Shown here: one piece after another, positions 60,940 through 64,000 of the stretch
Layout: every line of letters starts with the position of its first letter
Position numbering within the stretch: position 1 is the stretch's first letter
Assembly: GCA_002431395.1 (NCBI GenBank)
Contig: DJEU01000059.1
Span: 11,949-75,948, forward strand
Length of the DNA stretch: 64,000 nt
Source: Lachnoclostridium sp. UBA5890
GTDB lineage: Bacteria > Bacillota > Clostridia > Lachnospirales > Lachnospiraceae
Direction: 5' to 3'
The notes under the pieces: model-generated
Database searches by the model: none
What the model was told of the DNA's origin: nothing
What the model saw: the letters and a program-made list of their open reading frames with translations, nothing else
Made by a program: the position numbers and the translations under genes

Positions 60940-62085
60940 TTGCCTTTTCAGATTATTAGAAATGACATAACAAAGGTAAAAGCAGATGCCATAGTAAATA
61001 CGGCAAATCCGAACGTTGCCGTTGGCGATGGTGTAGATTCTGCTATATATAAAGTAGCCGGTAAGGAAAAACTTCTTGAAGCCCGTAAGAAGATCGGGCT
61101 TCTGATGCCTGGAGAAGTAGCAATTACAGATGCCTTTGATCTTGATGCAAAGTATATCATTCATGCAAGTGGTCCATGGTGGACGGATGGAAGCAAAGGC
61201 GAGGAAGCGTGTCTTCGTTCTTGTTATGAAAAAGCTTTGCAGTTGGCAAAAGACCACGGATGTAATTCCATTGCATTTCCGCTTCTTGCCACGGGCACAT
61301 ATGGTTTTCCGAAGGAGCTTGGAATACAGATTGCCGTTGATACTTTTACAGCTTTCTTGGAAGACAATGACATAGAGATTACGCTTGCTGTATTTGGTAG
61401 CGAGGATGTTACTATTTCCGGTAAGCTTGTAGAAGATGTAGCCAGCTTTGTTGATGACGGCTACGTAGCAACAGCTCTTGCTGAGGAATACCGAAATGAC
61501 AATTATCCGCGTGAAATAGGAAAACGTCCGGAGAGCAGAGTAGGTTCTACAGTGCAATCTTTCCATATACCATCATTCCTGCGAAGAGAAAACAAGGATG
61601 AAGAGGAAGATAGTTTTGATGCGCTTCCTTTAGAGGAAGAGGCTAAAGAAGATGAAGCACCTTCGGTTATGATGCCGGAGTATCTTAAACCGGTTTCCTT
61701 TGAAAAGAAGACAGAGTCTTTAGAGGATGCGTTAAAGGAAATCTATACGGATTCTTTTGAAAAGCATTTACAGCAGCTTATCAATAAAAAGGGGCTTAAA
61801 AACTCAGAAGTATATGCAACAGCGAATATTTCAAAGCAGTATTTTTCAAAACTACTTAAGGGGCAGGTAAAGCCTTCAAAAGAGAAGATGCTTGCACTTG
61901 CTGTTGGGTTACGCCTTAATCTTGACGAAACGATAGATTTTCTTAGAATAGCTGGGTATGCGTTGTCACCGATATCGCAGACAGATAAGATAGTTGAGTA
62001 TTTCATAGAGCACGAAGACTATAACGTGTTAAAAATAGATATTGTATTATTTGATTATGGGCTTGATCCCTTGTCAAATCAATAA
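60940..62085 (+). CDS. Macrodomain protein with C-terminal HTH domain
   Basis: The 381-residue protein has an N-terminal macrodomain (about 1-170: DITKVKADAIVNTANPNVAVGDGVDSAIYKVAG, shortened here, and LLATGTYGFPK), an acidic linker (200-245), and an HTH-like region (about 270-365, SKQYFSKLLKGQVKPSKEKM). Macrodomains bind or remove ADP-ribose or O-acetyl-ADP-ribose. The HTH part suggests that ADP-ribose levels are linked to DNA binding. The start is TTG 60940, with GGGAGGTGAGG just upstream. Last gene of the cassette, followed by a terminator. Confidence 0.88.
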   Translation: MPFQIIRNDITKVKADAIVNTANPNVAVGDGVDSAIYKVAGKEKLLEARKKIGLLMPGEVAITDAFDLDAKYIIHASGPWWTDGSKGEEACLRSCYEKALQLAKDHGCNSIAFPLLATGTYGFPKELGIQIAVDTFTAFLEDNDIEITLAVFGSEDVTISGKLVEDVASFVDDGYVATALAEEYRNDNYPREIGKRPESRVGSTVQSFHIPSFLRRENKDEEEDSFDALPLEEEAKEDEAPSVMMPEYLKPVSFEKKTESLEDALKEIYTDSFEKHLQQLINKKGLKNSEVYATANISKQYFSKLLKGQVKPSKEKMLALAVGLRLNLDETIDFLRIAGYALSPISQTDKIVEYFIEHEDYNVLKIDIVLFDYGLDPLSNQ

Positions 62086-62090
62086 ATATG

Positions 62091-62118
62091 AAAGGTCGCC
62101 TCACGGTTGACCTTTTTT
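62091..62118 (+). terminator. Terminator of the restriction/SEFIR/macro cassette
   Basis: AAAGGTC (62091-62097) pairs with GACCTTT (62109-62115), an 11-nt loop with inner pairs, and a T run. It separates the cassette from the vWA-ADP-ribosylglycohydrolase pair. Confidence 0.8.
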
Positions 62119-62203
62119 CTTTGCCCACGGTTTATTATTACATCACAACAAGGAAATGCTTCACTGCAGGGAGGTCAGTAATAGAAAACGGAGGTAAAGA
62201 ATC

Positions 62204-62896
62204 ATGAGTAAAGGTTTAACGGAAATCGTTTATATTTTGGATAGAAGCGGATCAATGGGAGGGCTTGAAGCAGATACTATCGGTGGTTTTAATTCCATGA
62301 TGGAGAAGCAGAAAAAGACAGGTGAGAAGGCATATGTATCTACAGTGTTGTTTGATGATACCTGTGAAGTGCTACATGATAGAGTGTCGATTGATAAGAT
62401 TAGGAAGATGACGGACAAGGAGTATTACGTTCGCGGATGTACAGCACTTCTTGATGCGGTAGGCGGAGCAATCCATCATATTGGGAATATTCATAAGTAT
62501 GCCAGACCGGAAGATCGTCCGGAGAAGACCATCTTTGTGATTACAACAGATGGTATGGAAAATGCCAGCAGACAGTATTCTTATGATAAGGTGCAAAAGA
62601 TGGTAAAGCGTCAGCAGAAAAAGTACGGCTGGGAGTTTATTTTCATCGGAGCTAACATTGATGCGTATGCGGAAGCTCAGCGTTTTGGAATCAGAAAAGA
62701 GCGTGCCGTAAATTATGTTCATGACAATATCGGAACCGCTACAGTTTATGAAGGTGTATCAAAGGCAGTGTGTTTTGCGATGAAGGCAAGTTCTGCGGAA
62801 GATATGGAGGATTGTCTTAATGACAGTGGATGGGAAGCTCCAATCGTAGCAGATTATCTAACTCGTGGAAATAAGAAGAATGGGGGTAAGAACTAA
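62204..62896 (+). CDS. von Willebrand factor A domain protein
   Basis: The 230-residue protein is one vWA domain with the metal-ion site DRSGS (Asp13, Ser15, Ser17) and a second metal residue Asp116 in TTDG. It has no signal peptide or membrane segment. In many mobile and defence loci such single vWA proteins act as scaffolds for enzymes. It overlaps the ADP-ribosylglycohydrolase by 1 bp, so the two should be made together. GGAGG lies before ATG 62204. Confidence 0.88.
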   Translation: MSKGLTEIVYILDRSGSMGGLEADTIGGFNSMMEKQKKTGEKAYVSTVLFDDTCEVLHDRVSIDKIRKMTDKEYYVRGCTALLDAVGGAIHHIGNIHKYARPEDRPEKTIFVITTDGMENASRQYSYDKVQKMVKRQQKKYGWEFIFIGANIDAYAEAQRFGIRKERAVNYVHDNIGTATVYEGVSKAVCFAMKASSAEDMEDCLNDSGWEAPIVADYLTRGNKKNGGKN

Positions 62897-63681
62897 TGGC
62901 TATTAAGGGTGCAGTATTAGGCGATATATTGGGATCTCAGTATGAGTTTAATCGCCCAAAGAATTTGGACTGGCAAAATATACCGCTTATCATAGATGAT
63001 AAAGCTAAGTTTACGGATGACTCTGTTATGATGCTTGCCATAAAGAAAGCTCTGGTGGAAGATAATGATTTAGTTGAAACAATGGTGGATGTTGGTCAGC
63101 AGTATCCGTTTTGTGGATACGGAGCCAAATTCTTTAGCTGGATCAATGGGAAAAAGCATCAGCCGTATAACAGTTGGGGTAATGGTTCTGCCATGCGAGT
63201 TGCTTTTGTGGGAGATTTCTACGAAGATTATGATGAAATGCAGGCGATGGCAGCTAAAACGGCTGAAGTATCTCATAATCATCCGGAAGGAATCAAAGGC
63301 GCTGTTGTTACAGCTACATGTATCTGGATGGCAAAGCGTGGTAAGTCTAAGCAGGAAATATACGATTATGTTTTGTCGGAATATCCAGTAGATCTTTATG
63401 ACTACAGCATCGGAAATAGTCTGGATGATATCAGACCACGTTACAAATGGAATGAAAGCTGTCAGGGTTCCGTTCCGGCTGCTATGCGATGCTTTTATGA
63501 AAGTACGGATTATGAATCGTTCATGAGAAATATCTACAGTTTGCCGTGTGACAGTGATACATTTGGAGCAATCGCAGGTGGTGTTGCGGAAGAGTTTTAT
63601 CATGGCTTTGGAGATATAGATGCGGAAAGTATATTAAAGAAGCATCTAACAGATGATTTGTATGAGATATTGATGCGATAA
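62896..63681 (+). CDS. ADP-ribosylglycohydrolase family protein (DraG/ARH type)
   Basis: The 261-residue protein has the family metal-binding motifs GAVLGDILGSQYEF at the N-terminus, TDDS (40-43) and the C-terminal DSDT (219-222), with the conserved VSHNHPEGIKGA. All metal-binding aspartates are present, so it should be able to remove ADP-ribose from a protein or small molecule. It starts at ATG 62896, inside the vWA stop. Together with the macrodomain protein it gives two ADP-ribose enzymes within 3 kb. Confidence 0.92.
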   Translation: MAIKGAVLGDILGSQYEFNRPKNLDWQNIPLIIDDKAKFTDDSVMMLAIKKALVEDNDLVETMVDVGQQYPFCGYGAKFFSWINGKKHQPYNSWGNGSAMRVAFVGDFYEDYDEMQAMAAKTAEVSHNHPEGIKGAVVTATCIWMAKRGKSKQEIYDYVLSEYPVDLYDYSIGNSLDDIRPRYKWNESCQGSVPAAMRCFYESTDYESFMRNIYSLPCDSDTFGAIAGGVAEEFYHGFGDIDAESILKKHLTDDLYEILMR

Positions 63682-64000
63682 ATTACATAGGTTTACTGTA
63701 GGTGACGGCTGTGCTAAGCTGTCCCTTGCGAAAAGGCTCTCTATTCGGGTTTTGATTACTCGGGTATGGGGGCCTTTCTTTATGCCTTTTTGCACAGCCG
63801 TGGGTTCCTGCAGTCAACTTATGAGGAAAGATTGGAGGAGATTTTAACTTTTGGTCCAGTGGACCAGAAGTGGACTAAGATGATTTTAGGGAAGGATACC
63901 CTAAAGCGGGCGACATAGGAGCACGGAGTTATTTGCGTAAAGTGGTTGTAACTTTAGGCGTATCCTGTTAATCACTCTGTTGTGGTAAAATATAGTTGTA
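63682..64000 (+). other. Gene-free 319-bp stretch with strong RNA-like structure
   Basis: No convincing coding region is seen. The DNA can form a long-range stem: ACTGTAGG (63697-63704) and CGGCTGTGC (63708-63716) with GCACAGCCG (63793-63801) and CCTGCAGT (63808-63815). Inside are a possible GGCTC/GGGCC pairing and a T-rich tract. Downstream are the TGGTCC/GGACCA hairpin (63852-63866) and TTTAGGG/CCCTAAA (63885-63891 with 63899-63905). It may be a non-coding RNA or a leader for the next operon. Confidence 0.5.
63849..63871 (+). repeat. Intergenic hairpin motif, copy 2
   Basis: TTTTGGTCC, AGT and GGACCAGAAG repeat the motif at 60334-60356 with a perfect 6-bp stem. Two copies in non-coding gaps of one element hint at a shared function. 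Confidence 0.5.

Larger units (their letters stand above)
44689..64000 (+). mobile_element. Integrative element in guaA, left part (right end outside the window)
   Basis: From guaA to the window edge every gene is on the plus strand and of accessory type. They are an Xis-like protein, a tyrosine integrase, an RHH/MobC-like protein, ParA, ParB, a RepA_N-type initiator, a restriction-modification block, a SEFIR protein and ADP-ribose enzymes. The region looks more A+T-rich than the host part and its codon use is mixed. Partition and replication genes together with an integrase point to an ICE or integrative plasmid. No transfer genes are in view, so conjugation cannot be shown. Confidence 0.8.

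Noticed and set aside
58035..63681. A standard Thoeris system
   Set aside because: The SEFIR protein is not accompanied by the TIR plus SLOG/Sir2-type effector pair that defines Thoeris; only the general NAD theme is shared.
44689..64000. Prophage
   Set aside because: No capsid, terminase, portal, tail or lysis gene is visible; partition and rep genes fit an ICE or integrative plasmid better.

Overview
The window looks like the chromosome of a plant-fibre-degrading Gram-positive Clostridia, most likely a Lachnospiraceae. This rests on strong AGGAGG ribosome sites, sigma-A promoters, the hprK/murB/rapZ/whiA/HPr gene order, an FeFe-hydrogenase maturase (HydG), lipoprotein-type adaptors instead of periplasmic ones, and secreted GH10/GH11 xylanases plus a GH115 glucuronidase. 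No rRNA, tRNA or CRISPR array was found. All functions are read from motifs by eye; no database search was run.

Layout of the host part (1-44688). A secreted Ig-like (BIG2) protein comes first, then a divergent intracellular GH13 amylase. Next is an efflux-type operon of three lipoprotein adaptors, one double FtsX permease and two ATPases, the second carrying an AbrB-like tail. A polysaccharide deacetylase leads into a glucuronoxylan block: uxaC, GH115, and two GH10 xylanases with different surface anchors. potABCD and an iron-sulfur flavoprotein follow. The carbon-control and cell-envelope operon is hprK, ROK kinase, murB, rapZ, whiA and a Crh-like HPr, followed by dnaE and pfkA. Then come a DUF6465-like basic protein, a TM1266-like regulator with hydG behind a structured leader, a 293-bp long inverted repeat, a KDPG aldolase fused to a VOC domain, truA, an M18 aminopeptidase, a membrane pseudokinase, a GH11-CBM36 xylanase and guaA. 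Together, secreted xylanases cut xylan, the intracellular GH115 releases (methyl)glucuronate, and UxaC and KDPG aldolase feed it to central metabolism. HprK, Crh and PfkA would sense and set glycolytic flux.

From the 3' end of guaA to the right edge (44689-64000, not closed) lies an integrated mobile element. Its left end has an Xis-like gene, a tyrosine integrase, an RHH/MobC-like protein, ParA, ParB and a RepA_N-type initiator. Behind a good promoter at 49831 is a tightly packed cargo cassette: a single-domain HsdS-like protein, a diverged methylase with an altered catalytic motif, a complete type I restriction system (hsdM, hsdS with a 12-bp repeat switch, hsdR), a SEFIR-domain protein, a GIY-YIG/DUF4357 protein, a GNAT-like protein and a macrodomain-HTH fusion. 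A terminator at 62091 separates this from a vWA protein overlapping an ADP-ribosylglycohydrolase.

The most interesting hypothesis is that this cargo is a composite defence island. It would combine restriction with a SEFIR (TIR-like, possibly NAD-directed) effector and ADP-ribose-processing enzymes. The element's right end contains structured non-coding DNA and an intergenic hairpin motif also present upstream of the GNAT-like gene.
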